64,000 nucleotides of DNA from Phoenix dactylifera. Lineage: Eukaryota > Streptophyta > Magnoliopsida > Arecales > Arecaceae. Made by a program: the position numbers and the translations under genes. Positions 1 through 12,000 of this stretch are shown piece by piece (within the stretch, counting starts at the first letter, position 1; every line of letters begins with the position of its first letter). Below the pieces are notes generated by a model that saw only the letters and a list, made by a program, of their open reading frames with translations, ran no database searches and was not told the origin of the DNA. The DNA is taken from the NCBI RefSeq assembly GCF_009389715.1, contig NC_052395.1, forward strand, positions 17,896,229 through 17,960,228. Direction: 5' to 3'.

Positions 1-3000
1 CTAACATTTATTATTAATAACATGGAGGAGTAGCACTTTAAGCACTTTAAGTAGGTTGTGGTTTTCGAAGTTCGAAAATCAACTATTAAATTATGATGTT
101 CGAGGCACAAAAATAAACTTTTAATTTCTTTTTTTGGTATTTGCTTCATGTTATTTGTTGTGATTTCATTGTTAATGAGGAATTGAAGTCTCAAGGCAAA
201 AAGAAACATGCCCAAATATGGAGGGGAGATTAGTATAATTACTAATTTACTTTTTTTTTTTTTTTTAAGAAAGGCACTAGCTCTACGTAGGAAGTAGAAA
301 AGGAACATGCCCCACTTGCTAATATCGGTCAAGTTCAACTTGAGCATATATAGAACCAAACAAACAAAGTAGTTTATTTGAGTTTCAAAAAGAGTTAGAA
401 TGAAGAAATACGGATGCCAGTCGAATTTATTTATGACAAGGATAATTGTTTCAAAAAAAGATATATTTTTACATGCACTGTTTTCATTTTAGTGAACAAA
501 AATTTATCAAAACGGAAGAAATGGAGAATTTAACATGCTAGCAGATGGAAATTGAACTTTTTACATGGAGATGAAAGTGAAAGAAATCCAAAGGCATAAT
601 CAAATTCGTTCAACTATGAATAGACAACATAACCAAAGTTGAAGAGTAACTAAACTGCATTCCAACAAAAACTATAAGCTGAAAACCAGCGTGAGAATTA
701 GCCTTTGTATTGCTAGCTTGCGAGTTGTTTGAAACATGCACGGCTTCACTTGGCATGAGCTAAGGACTAGCTTATTTTACCAGCTGGCAGTTCTACTTGG
801 CAAGTGTGCTCCCTAATGTTTTATTTTTTTTAAAAAAAATCATGCTATTAATCATACGTTCACAAGAGCCAAAAAATTAAAAAATAAAATATATAGCACA
901 AGAGTCAAGAACAGTAAAAAGGACGCTTGCCCCTTGCGAGATGATCCTTTTGTTTGAAGTTACTCAATCAACTTCTCTTCTATTTATTATTTTCAATCGT
1001 CAACACTGACAACAAGATGCTTGCAAAAGCTCTTCTTAATTGAAACTACCTAAAAAGCCAGTATACATATCAAATATTATTTTACCAGAGTCCTGAAAGA
1101 AATATATTTTTTCCCTAAAATATCAGAAATTGACAGATTTGTTCCCACCTACATTAGTGATAAAAGCATGCAAATTTAAGCATTTTTCTGACAGAAATGG
1201 CACGAAATTAACTTTTGAAGAACTCTTCTTCTAAAAGGAGAATTTTTTCCTAACTTGTGCAGCACCAACTTTTGAAGAACTCTTCTTCTGAAATTAACTT
1301 GGTCATATAAAAGTACCAACTTTTGCAGCTTTTTCGAGAAAGCACTAGCTTCTATATGACCATGTATGTAAGAGTATGACATTTGAAGCCATCCGTGAAT
1401 TCAAAACCCTATAGCTTTTCTTTTTGTGAGTGTATCGTGTGTGTGTTGAGTTTGTCACTGAATGGTCCGACATGGTAGGCCGGATCTGAGTGTCTTTTAG
1501 TGCTGGCCCAATGAGGTTATACTCACTTGGCCCATGAAGAGTCGGCTCCATTAGGACAAAGATGGGCCGACCTAGTTGTCATTCTTGACCTGGTAGATAG
1601 CGGCATGGTGATCCCAAATCTACGACTCCATACCCAATCACGTGCCATCTCATTCAAACGAGGACCACTGCCCAATTTTGAAGTAGTTTTTCTTTTTCTT
1701 TTTTTTGTCATCTCATTATTGGGTGTTTGATATGAGTTGGTTACAAATTGAGTAATTTTAGTACCTGGTAGGTTGGGAAGGAGAGTAAAAACTGTATTGT
1801 CAACCAAGAAATTAATAAATGTCTTATATTTGATTGAAGTTTTTATAAGGAAAGATCGAAAAGTAACTTTTTTTTTTATTTAAGAATAAAATTTATATAT
1901 TTCATAAAAAAATTTATATTGGACATAAATAAATACAATATTCACCAGCTGAAAATTAGAATAATTTTTTTTATTATTCTTTATAATTTATCTAAAAAAA
2001 TAGATATGAGCTATTTTGTAGTATGCTATTTTATTATAGTCAGCCAAATATATAATAATTATTTTTAAAATATTATATTTTTAGCTAAAAAATATTTTTT
2101 TAGAAAATTTTTTTTTAGACCTTCAAACTATTTTTTTTCGTCATCTAATTGTTTGGTATTTAATAAGATTTGCTCCCAAATGCGAGATCAACAAGTTATC
2201 CGTGCACTAAATGGCGACGACGAATATTAGCATATAACAAGTAGGCCGGTCGGTCCGGTGGAGATCAGTGGGTCGAACCACCCATCACCTTTGCCGTGGG
2301 TTCGCTGTGCATGATGATGGAATGCTACGTGACCGGCTGAAGCCATTGCAACCTTTTTTTTTTCCTGAAAAATGAAAGCTAAGCACATTCCTAGGAACGA
2401 ACCTCCTCAGCCACTGCTCTTAGTTACAACCACTGCTCTTTCCTCATAATTTTTCCCCTCCTTTGTATGGCCTGGTAAAAAAATGTTGATGCTGTTGGTA
2501 GCTGTTCTCCAACTTTGTAATTGGGGCCAGTTCCTCCTCCTTCTCCTCGGCCTCCTCTGACCTGCAACATCAAAGCTATCATGGAAAGTAGATAAGATTC
2601 AAATATTTTTTCCATCATGATAATTATTGTCATGTTTGGTGATTTTAACGTCTAAAATGTGCCATGTATTCATGGTTAAGCAAGCGTATGTTTGCATGTA
2701 AAAATATTCCAGTCCATGTTAGCATGTATTTAAGGGGAAAAAAAAATAATCTCGAAGTTCAATGTTTTTACTTATAATCTGATATTTTTGATAAATAAAA
2801 AAATAGCTGTATCAGGGGGGTGCAAAAAAAAAAAAAAAACTTGTCCATGTTACTAATTATGCTTAAAAAAGAATGTAAATGTTTGTAAAGTTTCTAAAGG
2901 CATCCTCCAAAGGTCCTGAAACGTTGACAGCAAAGCAAAAGTTTCGCATCTAGATGCTTTTTGACTCGGCGACATCTTGGTGCCCTACCAAGAAAGTTGG

Positions 3001-4100
3001 TCCAAACTTTTCTGCCCAAAAACAATTTTATATATATATTTAAATTTAGGTCAACATAGATATATCCTATATATGGCTGATATATTATCTTCAGTCAAAA
3101 TTTCATTAAGCTTATATTTTTGACCGTTCCTGTAGCTAAAATGGATCCTCTGTATGCTCTTTTTTTTAATAATTTCAACGTCAACGCCATGTCACTATTG
3201 ATTACCTAGTTCATCCGCCTTCCAAATCTGTCTTGCCTTTAGATTCACAATCTAATCACATGTGACGAGTTATTGGTTGCCCATTGATGCAAGCAGTATT
3301 ATAATAATAGATGGTTGCACAAAACATTAGATGTTGTCTTACATTGCAATAGATTGAACATGAAGCTGGCAAATATTTAAAATATTTTATACAAAGTACT
3401 GTTTCTTTTTCCGAAACAATGGATATTCTACGGGTGCAAGAATTCTGAACGTGTACACACACGCAAAAAAAGAAAAAGAAAAAATCTAACATGCCAACAT
3501 AGCTATTTGCCTGAGATAAACGTTGGATCCGCTTTCTAATGACATCATCTAACCAATCAATAGTAGCTCACTCTGAGACCTCCATTAAAGATGCCATGAA
3601 GATGTCTAAAACTATTCTAATGGGTGATGGTTACAGCTTAGCCCAAAAAAAAAAAATAGTTAAGTTCTGCAACATGTGAACAATTACCGAACAGTTAACA
3701 CACATCTTCTTTACTCGATAATTGATGCTGACTCTTATCTTATACAAACAGCATTCATTCAGAGGGCTTTAAGTATGTTTGTTCCTATTTGCACTTTGCT
3801 ATTCTTATTTTTTAATCTTTTTTGCTCTTTTTTATTTTTTTTAACTTAGGCATGAAAAGATTCCAGTTCGGCATTCTTTTAATGGTTTTTTATTATTTTA
3901 TATCACACAACGGGCCTTTTTCATCCAAATACGGCCAAAATAATTAATATAAATATATTATTTATTTATTCATATGGTACTCTTTTTTGGAATTATCCAG
4001 TGGGCGCTTGATTAGGTTAACGGCTTAAAATTTTGAAAAACAAGGGAAGCTATCTCTAATTGACTATGGACATGACAAGGGAAGTAATCTCTAATTAACG
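1..4100. other. AT-rich intergenic DNA, no gene recognised
   Basis: No ORF here looks like a conserved protein on either strand; the short ORFs lack splice context and recognisable domains. The stretch is AT-rich with many homopolymer runs. A weak direct repeat sharing the phrase AACTTTTGAAGAACTCTTCTTCT occurs near 1209 and again near 1268. The segment 1440-1680 is less AT-rich and may be an old transposon fragment, but I cannot assign it. Confidence 0.6.
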
Positions 4101-4104
4101 GTCT

Positions 4105-4300
4105 ATTCGGAGGGCGGTTTGGATACATACCTTTCTCTAAATCAACACTCCATTTATTAGAGTGGTAACGGGGGAGCACATTTGGGAACAAAGGAGTCTA
4201 TTTAGGAGGGTTTGGGTTGTATCTCTAATAATTGGTCTTTCTTTCTCGACATCAACTGTTGGATCACAACTTAGAATAGTATGTTCCGACGGATTGGATG
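4105..4300 (+). repeat. Direct repeat copy A upstream of the SRF gene
   Basis: This segment, starting around GTTTGGATACATACCTTTCT, is a diverged direct copy of 4588-4776. Shared phrases in order are GTTTGGATACA, TCTCTAAAT, CATTTATT, GAGTGGTAA, GGGGGAG, CATTTGGGAA, AGGAGTCTATTTAGGAGGG, GGTTGTATCTCT and CATCAAC. The two copies are about 480 bp apart. They may be remnants of one repeated element or a local duplication; I see no clear terminal inverted repeats. Confidence 0.65.
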
Positions 4301-4587
4301 ACATGCAACCTTTGGCTACAAAATAAGTTGAAGTATGGTGTTGAATCCTTTTCGATGATAGAAAATTTGATGATCTTTCAATCAAGAATATGAACGATCG
4401 GACAGTTACATTGGCCAGTGTGCTGTGGCAGGTAGCCAGCTAGTTACTAGCCATGAAGGAGTGACGATCGAAGTTTGTCCTGGACGTCAATACCATGAGC
4501 AGCATGGTGCTGTGGTTCCGATTGCCATGCCCCCCTTCCTAGTTTTGGGAGAGGCTTCCGCAATTGAGATAGCTGAATTAATGCCCA

Positions 4588-4776
4588 TTTATTGGAGAAG
4601 TGTTTGGATACACACACTTCTCTAAATTAAAGTGCATTTATTCGAGTGGTAATGGGGGAGTGCATTTGGGAAACAAAGGAGTCTATTTAGGAGGGGTTCT
4701 GGTTGTATCTCTCCCGCAAAAGAATGACTGGCCTTCCTTTCCCAGCATCAACCGTTAGATCGCATCTTGCACAGCT
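4588..4776 (+). repeat. Direct repeat copy B upstream of the SRF gene
   Basis: Second copy of the repeat at 4105-4300, with the same ordered blocks and many substitutions. It lies a few hundred bases upstream of the probable SRF transcription start, so it forms part of the SRF upstream region. Confidence 0.65.
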
Positions 4777-4952
4777 CTCGAAGCATTCTAATCTAACCTC
4801 TACACAGATCTCAAGGCGGAAATTGCGCGATCCAACGGTTGCGGCTAAAGGAGGTGAATCATTAAAAGATAGAACGGGAACGATGGAGTCCCGCGCCGGA
4901 AAGTGGAAGCGGCTTTATTTGTACGTATATCTCCGCTGATTCCATCCAGTGG

Positions 4953-5135
4953 AAAAGAAAAAGAAAAAGAAAAAGAAAAAGAAATGAAACCAAAGCGCAA
5001 GAAACTCCACCGTCCCACTCTCCCCTCCTCCAAAAGACCCAACCTCACTCCCTCGTATCAAAACGCCACTACCCCCTCCCCTTCTCTCTCCTCTTTGTTT
5101 CTCTCTCCTACTCGCCTCCTTTTATTACCTACCCC
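4953..5135 (+). promoter_or_regulatory. Purine and pyrimidine tracts in the probable SRF promoter/leader
   Basis: A GAAAAA hexamer repeated about five times (near 4953-4984) is followed by a strongly CT-rich stretch at about 5010-5120. CT-rich blocks (Y patches) near the transcription start are common in plant core promoters. A TATA-like TTTTTATGATC lies near 5137. The exact start site cannot be read from sequence alone. Confidence 0.4.
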
Positions 5136-5217
5136 TCTTTTTATGATCTAGACTAGATATTTTGTGGAATCTTAGCGGCGAAGTCTAGCTCGGCCTGGGA
5201 AAGGCGGCGCTTCCTAG

Positions 5218-5967
5218 GTGAGCTTCTCCAGAATGAGATAGCTTTTCGGGTTTTCTTTGTTTCTTTTTTTTTTTGTTTTCTCTCTCTGTTTTTTGTTTTT
5301 TCTTTTTACTTCCGTCTCGTTCTTTGGGTTCTTTGAGAGCTTGGTTGTATTCTTTGGGCTCGGGAGTGGTGTTTTCGTGCCCTTGGCTGCTTCTGGTAGT
5401 GATTTCTTGAAAGAAGTTAGGGTTCTGTGCCGTGGGATTTGCGGCATTGCCGTTTGTCGGTGCTTTGGGTCTAGATCTTGGAGCTTTTTGTTTTCTTTCT
5501 CCAGAAAGAAGATTTTGGTGCTTGTTAGAATTTGCGAGCGATTCGGAAAAGAATTCGATGGGTTGGGTTATTTGGGATTTTGCTTCGATTTCTTATCTAT
5601 CGTTTCTCCTCCTTGCAAGTTGCAAGCCAAGAACGGGGCTTTGATGAGCGAAGTCTTCGTACGTCTCAAGATTCTATTTTTCGTTTTTAATTTCCCGTAT
5701 CTTTCTACTTTCCTTCTATTTTGTGGTGTAACATGCTTGCTACTTAATTTCTTCTGAGATTAGAAAGAAAAGAGCCTCATATCTGAAAAGATAGCGAACC
5801 TGTTTGAATTTCTAGTGGAGCGGCGAAGGATTTGGCAATGAGTAGGATAAACTTGTTTGAAGTCATATAATTGAACGATGTTTGCTTGGTTCAGAAACCT
5901 TCTTTTTCCCCAGTAAAATTGTTTTTATATGCTGATCTTCCTCTCTCGTTCTTCTGTTTCTGAGCAG
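5218..5967 (+). other. Probable 5' UTR intron of the SRF gene
   Basis: A good donor (CTAG then GTGAGC) begins at 5218 and a good acceptor (TTTCTGAGCAG) ends at 5967. The exon between this acceptor and the ATG at 6015 is 47 bases and contains no upstream ATG. A leader intron explains the distance between the CT-rich promoter-like region and the start codon. The long open frame inside it (5257-5757) is T-rich intron sequence with no recognisable domain. Confidence 0.55.
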
Positions 5968-6014
5968 GTTTCTTAAGTTTGGTGTTTTAGAACTGCAAGT
6001 GTAATCAGCGCATC

Positions 6015-9000
6015 ATGTTGTTCGCTTGGATAGCTAACATTGGCTTGAGAATCTCGGCATGTCTTGGTGCCGGGTTGATGGTAATTGTTATCATGCCATT
6101 TTCCCAAGCATACACTAATGAACGAGATGGTATGCTATACACTTGGCTGTCTTCGCTCTGTACATTTTTTTCTTAACATTGGAAACTATGTTGTTTTATT
6201 TGCCCTTTACTCTGAAGCTTTAATTCTGGTACGGGTTATCTAATGGTATTACTTCTTCAAATAAGATTTTAAAAATGTCATTTCTTTTCATCTACTTTCT
6301 GTGAGCATTCTTGTTCAAGCATCAGTTGCCTTTATAACGGTTGCTGTGCATCCTAAGATGCCGGGTGCACGCCTTTAATTGTCTAAGCTCCCTGTGTGTG
6401 TGTGTGTGAATTTAGATGCTGGACAAGTGTCAACCTGTCAGGTAGGATACATACATCTCAGCCTTCATTGTTGGACCCTTTGGACCATGTGTCGGCTACA
6501 ATTGATGGTCCAATTTTATTTATTCTCTAGGGGAAGCTAGAAAATGAAAAAGAAATTGTACGATGGAGAGGTGATGGAAGTAGGTCTGTCTGGTTGTGAC
6601 AGCACATGTAGATGAAAACTCCGGGGAAGAATTTGTTTCTCATTCTGGTTCATGGTTTTGGCTGTAACATTTTTAAGTTATAATGTGTTTCACAAGCTTT
6701 ACTTGTAAAGATGAACTTTTTTTCCTTAGAATTGTAACAAATGTGTACGAGAGAACTCAGAGGAGTGTAAAGATCGTTAATGCAGAGGAAGTTACCACAC
6801 AAGCAATAGGATAAAGGTAGATAGCCCTTGAGATACTTCAGATACCAGATGCAGGCGACATTTTGACGTAGGTAAAAGGTCAGTTTAGATGAAATGCCTT
6901 GGCAGGTGAAGACCTGCTATCAATAGATGTGGAATTATGTAGAAAATTTGAACCCTGGAACTCTTTATGCAATCATATCCAAACAAAGGTTTTATTTCTA
7001 TTTTTATGCATGTAGCTATGCTGTTTGATATAAGTGGAATATATTAAAGTTTGTATTTTTCAATTACAAGCTGACAGCAGGAGCTAAAAACATTCATTCA
7101 GTGGAACTATAAATTTTATGTTGTTTTTAATTCAAAGTCGTCCAATGAATGAGAGAGCATGGTCCAACAACGAATTCAGGAAAATATAATGTTTCTTCTT
7201 CCTGTTGCTTTTCTTTGTGAAGTTGACTGTGTAAAAAGGTGGTACCATAAAGGTCACTTATATCTTCCTGTTGCATCAAGTATCTTTTATAAATTCTTAT
7301 TTAAGTTTGTTTCTTTTTGCTAATGTGTTATGTTATATTGATTGCATGATTTTATTCTTAGAATAACACAAAGTTATGGGTTTTTATTTTGTCTTATGGG
7401 GGACACACACATATTATGGTAGTTGATTTTCAGATTTTCTTATAGCTACACATTCTGTTTACAGTTTATATCTTCTAAATCTTGTTTTCCTTTCAGTTTA
7501 TGCCATAAATAGCTTGTATGCTGCACTGGGCTCGCCTCCTCTTCCTGGATGGTTCTCAAATGGAGGAGACCCCTGTGTAGAGGCCTGGCAGGGTGTCCAA
7601 TGCATGGACTCGAATATAACTGGAATGTATGGTGATTTTCCTGCTAATGATTTTTTTCTTTTAAGAAAGCTTTAGTTCATGTTTTCTCATTGATTTAATT
7701 TTTGATAGAGTGCTCAATGGAGCAAACTTGGGAGGACAACTTGGTGATGGATTAGGCAATTTTACTTCAATATTAACGATGTAAGTTGCGTCCCCATAAA
7801 ATCTCAATTTTCTATAAACATGATCAGGGAGTTGATTTTATGTTGTCATTGCATCATTCTGGAGACAAATTACTGCACAATGCCTTTTCAGCACCAAACA
7901 TTCATTTTGTTGTTCATGTATGTCTGGATAGATCATCATGGATTAAAATGTTTTTTTTTTTTTTTTTTGCTGTAGAGATCTGAGTAATAATAATATTGGC
8001 GGAGGTATACCGGAAAATCTACCTGTTACCATGCAGAGATTGTATGTCTTGACCCAAATCATCAGAATCCTGTGAGAGAATTCTGTTCAGTCTTTCTGTG
8101 TTGTCATTTTGATTGGAAATTTGTACTTTCTTGTTTGTGGCAGTTTTCTTTCAGCTAACCAGTTCACAGGAAGCATCCCAAGTTCTTTGTCAAAGTTAAC
8201 ACTTCTGACAGACATGTAATTCATTCAAACGATTATAGCTTCAGCTATCTTTCATATTAGTAGCTGCTATGGGTAGTTATCCTTTTTTTTCTTCTGATTT
8301 TTGTACCCTCCAGGTCAGTCAATAACAATCATTTAACTGGAGAATTGCCAGATGCTTTCCAGTCTCTCACTGGCCTAATAAATTTGTGAGCTGTTTTACC
8401 CTACACAAGTCATCTTTTTTATTCTTCGGCTTTTCTTTTTACTTTACTGACTACTGGCATTTTAAAACTTCAAACTAGTGATCTTTCCTTTAACAACTTG
8501 ACTGGGCAACTGCCATCGTCAATGGGGAGTTTGTCATCTTTGACAACATTGTAAGTATTTTCGTCGTTCTATCAACTAATTTCATTTTCATGAACATATT
8601 AATCTTAAGAATCTTTGTTTTGTAGGCATGTGCAAAACAATCAGCTTTCCGGGACCCTTGATGTATTGGCAGATCTTCCTCTCAAAGACTTGTACTTTCC
8701 ACACTTACAACACCCCCCCTCCCCTCCCCTCCCCCCCCCCCCCCCCCCCAAAAAAAAAAAAAGAAAAAACACACACACACACACACAAATCATTGCTTCT
8801 TTTGCCAGTGTCTTAAGAGGTGGAAGAAACCAAAAAAAAAAAACACCAACACACACACACACAAATCATTGCTTCTTTTTGCCAGTGTCTTAAGAGGTGG
8901 AATTGGTCAAGGCAGTTGAACTCTTAAGATCATAATTATGTCTATGGGAGTGTGGAAATCTATGATAGAATTGGGACTAAAATCCACCTATTTGCTTATA

Positions 9001-12000
9001 CATTAGTGTAGTTCTGAGAAGAGCTTATGCATTAAATTTAATGTACCGAAATCAGTAAGCTCTTTTATTTTTTAGTCTTCTTGGCATTGAGCTCATGCCA
9101 ATGTGAGCCCATTTCAGTTGCTCCGTGATTCAGACTATCACTGGAGTAGGTTTTTCCATCAAAGTGGTCAAGACCATCAGACTGGTAAGGTGGTTGGTTT
9201 TGGCTACTGGTTTCTGTCATTTTTCATCAGTTCAGCCAAACCACTTCACTTTACTTCTGACATGTAATTTTCTGTTTCACTTTAGCAATGCCCAGTTGGC
9301 TTCTATTTGAGAGCAATTAGTTTCGGATATAGTCATAATAATTGACATGAGCCTGAAGTAGGTAAAAAGCTGTTCTGGCATCTCATTATATATAGGCATC
9401 TAAAGGGGGGAAGGAATTTGTGTAAAGTAATTGTTTTATATGAAAGTTTTTAGTATGAGCTCTCATGCATGAAGTCCATCTTGGAGACCTGCTTCTGCCA
9501 TAGAAAATCATTAAAGAATTTAGGCATGTTTTGTTATACCATTCTCTACCCTCTTGTAGACTTCTACATTTTCCAATTGTGGACTAATCTATAGATCAAC
9601 CCAAATGCTGGAAACAAAAGATGTTGAAAGTAGAAGCGTAAGCATCTGAAGAAGCTATTACAGGTACACGGTATCTTCATGTGCTTGTGGTGGTGGCTTG
9701 TCAGCAACTCACAGTGCCTTGTTTACCTTTTCTTCCTCCTGAGGGTTAGAGAAATATATTTCTCCTCTCTACAAGTGGTGCCTTAGAACCCTTCAATGTT
9801 TTAAACCTGAAGCCTGTGGATACTTTCTTAGAACTCTTCCTCCTCCTCCTCCTCCTCTGTGTCCTTGTCGTCGTGCATTGACTAATCATATTGTTCAAAG
9901 CCAGCTCTGATTTCAAATTTTATGAGCTTCTGAAAAACATGTAATGTTTGAGCATTCCATGTTTGTTCCTCCTTGTGCAATGCATGTGCCTCAGCACAAC
10001 TGCCTCTCTCTTGCACCTCATTCCATGTTTTAAAGTCACTTTGGCTACCTTCAGTGCACCTACAAACTGATGCACAGGTCTTTTACTTATAGTAGCTTTC
10101 CCCTTATGTGTTTTTAATTTTTATTTTATAAACTTCAACAGGAATATAGAAAATAATCTGTTCTCTGGACCCGTGCCTGTGAAGTTACTGAGTATTCCAA
10201 ATTTCAAGTAAGAGCGTTGTTGTATTTGTATTTTGTTTATTTTTTTTCTTGGTTGATATATTCTATTTGGATGTGCTAGAATCATAATGAATGCTAAATT
10301 TGAAATTCCAGTGTACCAAAAAATATCCACCTTGTTTTCTATGTTAATTTTTAGCTCATTTTAATCATCCTGTGGAAATCCAGTTAACTGCAGAGCACAA
10401 TTTTCTTTTTTGCAAACTCTCAGTTAATGAATCTGCTATGCAGAGAGGATGGGAACCCATTTAATACCAGTATATCTCCATCATCAATGGTGCCACAACC
10501 ATCATCGCCTCTTTCGAAGGCACCACCTGCTCCTGGTACCATGCCTGCAAACTCTTCTGATGGACCATCTGCTCAGCAAAGTGCCCCACCAGGGAAAAAG
10601 AAACACCTTTCAACCATGAGGGTTATCGGATATGTTCTTATTGCGGTGGTTTTATTTATTGTTGTAGTGCTGATGGTGATCTTTTGTATGTCAAAATACC
10701 AAGAACGAAAGTCTAAGCATGGTGAATTATATAAAAGTCAGGTAGGGAGGGTTAGCAAAGGATCTAAGGAGCCTCGAAGCAAAGGGCATTTGATCATGCC
10801 AAAAGATGAAGCTAAAGAAGGTAAGCCTTCCACCCTCCATAAACTTTGAATTATTAGTTTTTCTGGTTCCGTTTTTTTCCTTAAACCTTGAATCTGGGAA
10901 ATGATTGTCAGCAGTTGCAAAGGAGGTTCCCGAGGAACGGAAGAAGGAACCTGAAATGGATACGAGGATTACTGGTGAGGTTCACTGTAGTTGATCATCT
11001 GTCAGCATTTGTTACTTTTGCTAGTTCAGCTACATAAGAGAGAACTTATAAATTATCACTGGCAGTTCCAGAGGAGACATCTGCAAAACAGAAAGAACAT
11101 GTAATTGAAATGGGAGGGACAAGCATACTTGTAATGCCACCACCTCCCGTTGAAAAAGTTATTGTAAATCCCATTGCCTCTGCTGAAAATATTGCAAGGA
11201 GTCCACCACCTGAAAAGATATGTCCCCCAACTTCTGCAATATCCTTTTCCGTTGCATCTCTTCAGCAATATACAGACAGTTTTACAGAAGAAAGACTGAT
11301 CAGAGATAGTAGGCTGGGCAAAGTATATTTGGCAGAGCTTCCTGATGGAAAGGTACTCCTGAGTATGAATTTCACATTTTTTTTCAAAAAACTTGGAAAC
11401 ATTCTATCGAGTAGAACAGGGAGGTGTTGTCTGTTGCATTAATTCAGATCTGGTGAAGCTTATCGAATCTCCATAGTTCAAAAAATGTGGAACTTTTAAT
11501 GTTTGTTCAAACATGGGCATTATCTTGATAATGAACCCTCAATTTTAACAAAGATTATTAAATCCTAGCTATGAAAATTCAATGCTTCATAAAGTTCATT
11601 ATCTTTGATCACTTATTTTTGAAGATCGTAATCTTAATGGTTGGATTTTCTCTCTATGATGTCACATTTAATCTAAAACGGTAAACTCATGAATTTTTTA
11701 AATTTTTTTACCACATGTTCCATTATGCACTACTAGTCTTCTATAGCTGTAAACCTCAACTTTAAGTCCAACTTTTCATGGCTAACTTTATGCGTACTAC
11801 TGTTCTGTTCGGTTTGGTAATCCCCCATCCCCCACCTTATCACCACCATGAAAAAAAAAAAAAAAGAAGGGATGATTTTTTTGTGCATATGAATTAGCTG
11901 CTTTCTCATTTTTTGGGGGGATTGTACCACCGCTCTTACATCTAAATCTGTGGCTACTCTCAGTATGCACCATTATTGGTAAAATTTGAAATATTAATTC

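Noticed and set aside
5257..5757. 166-aa open frame on the + strand
   Set aside because: It lies in the T-rich SRF leader intron between a good donor and acceptor; composition is Phe/Leu-rich from pyrimidine tracts, with no domain.
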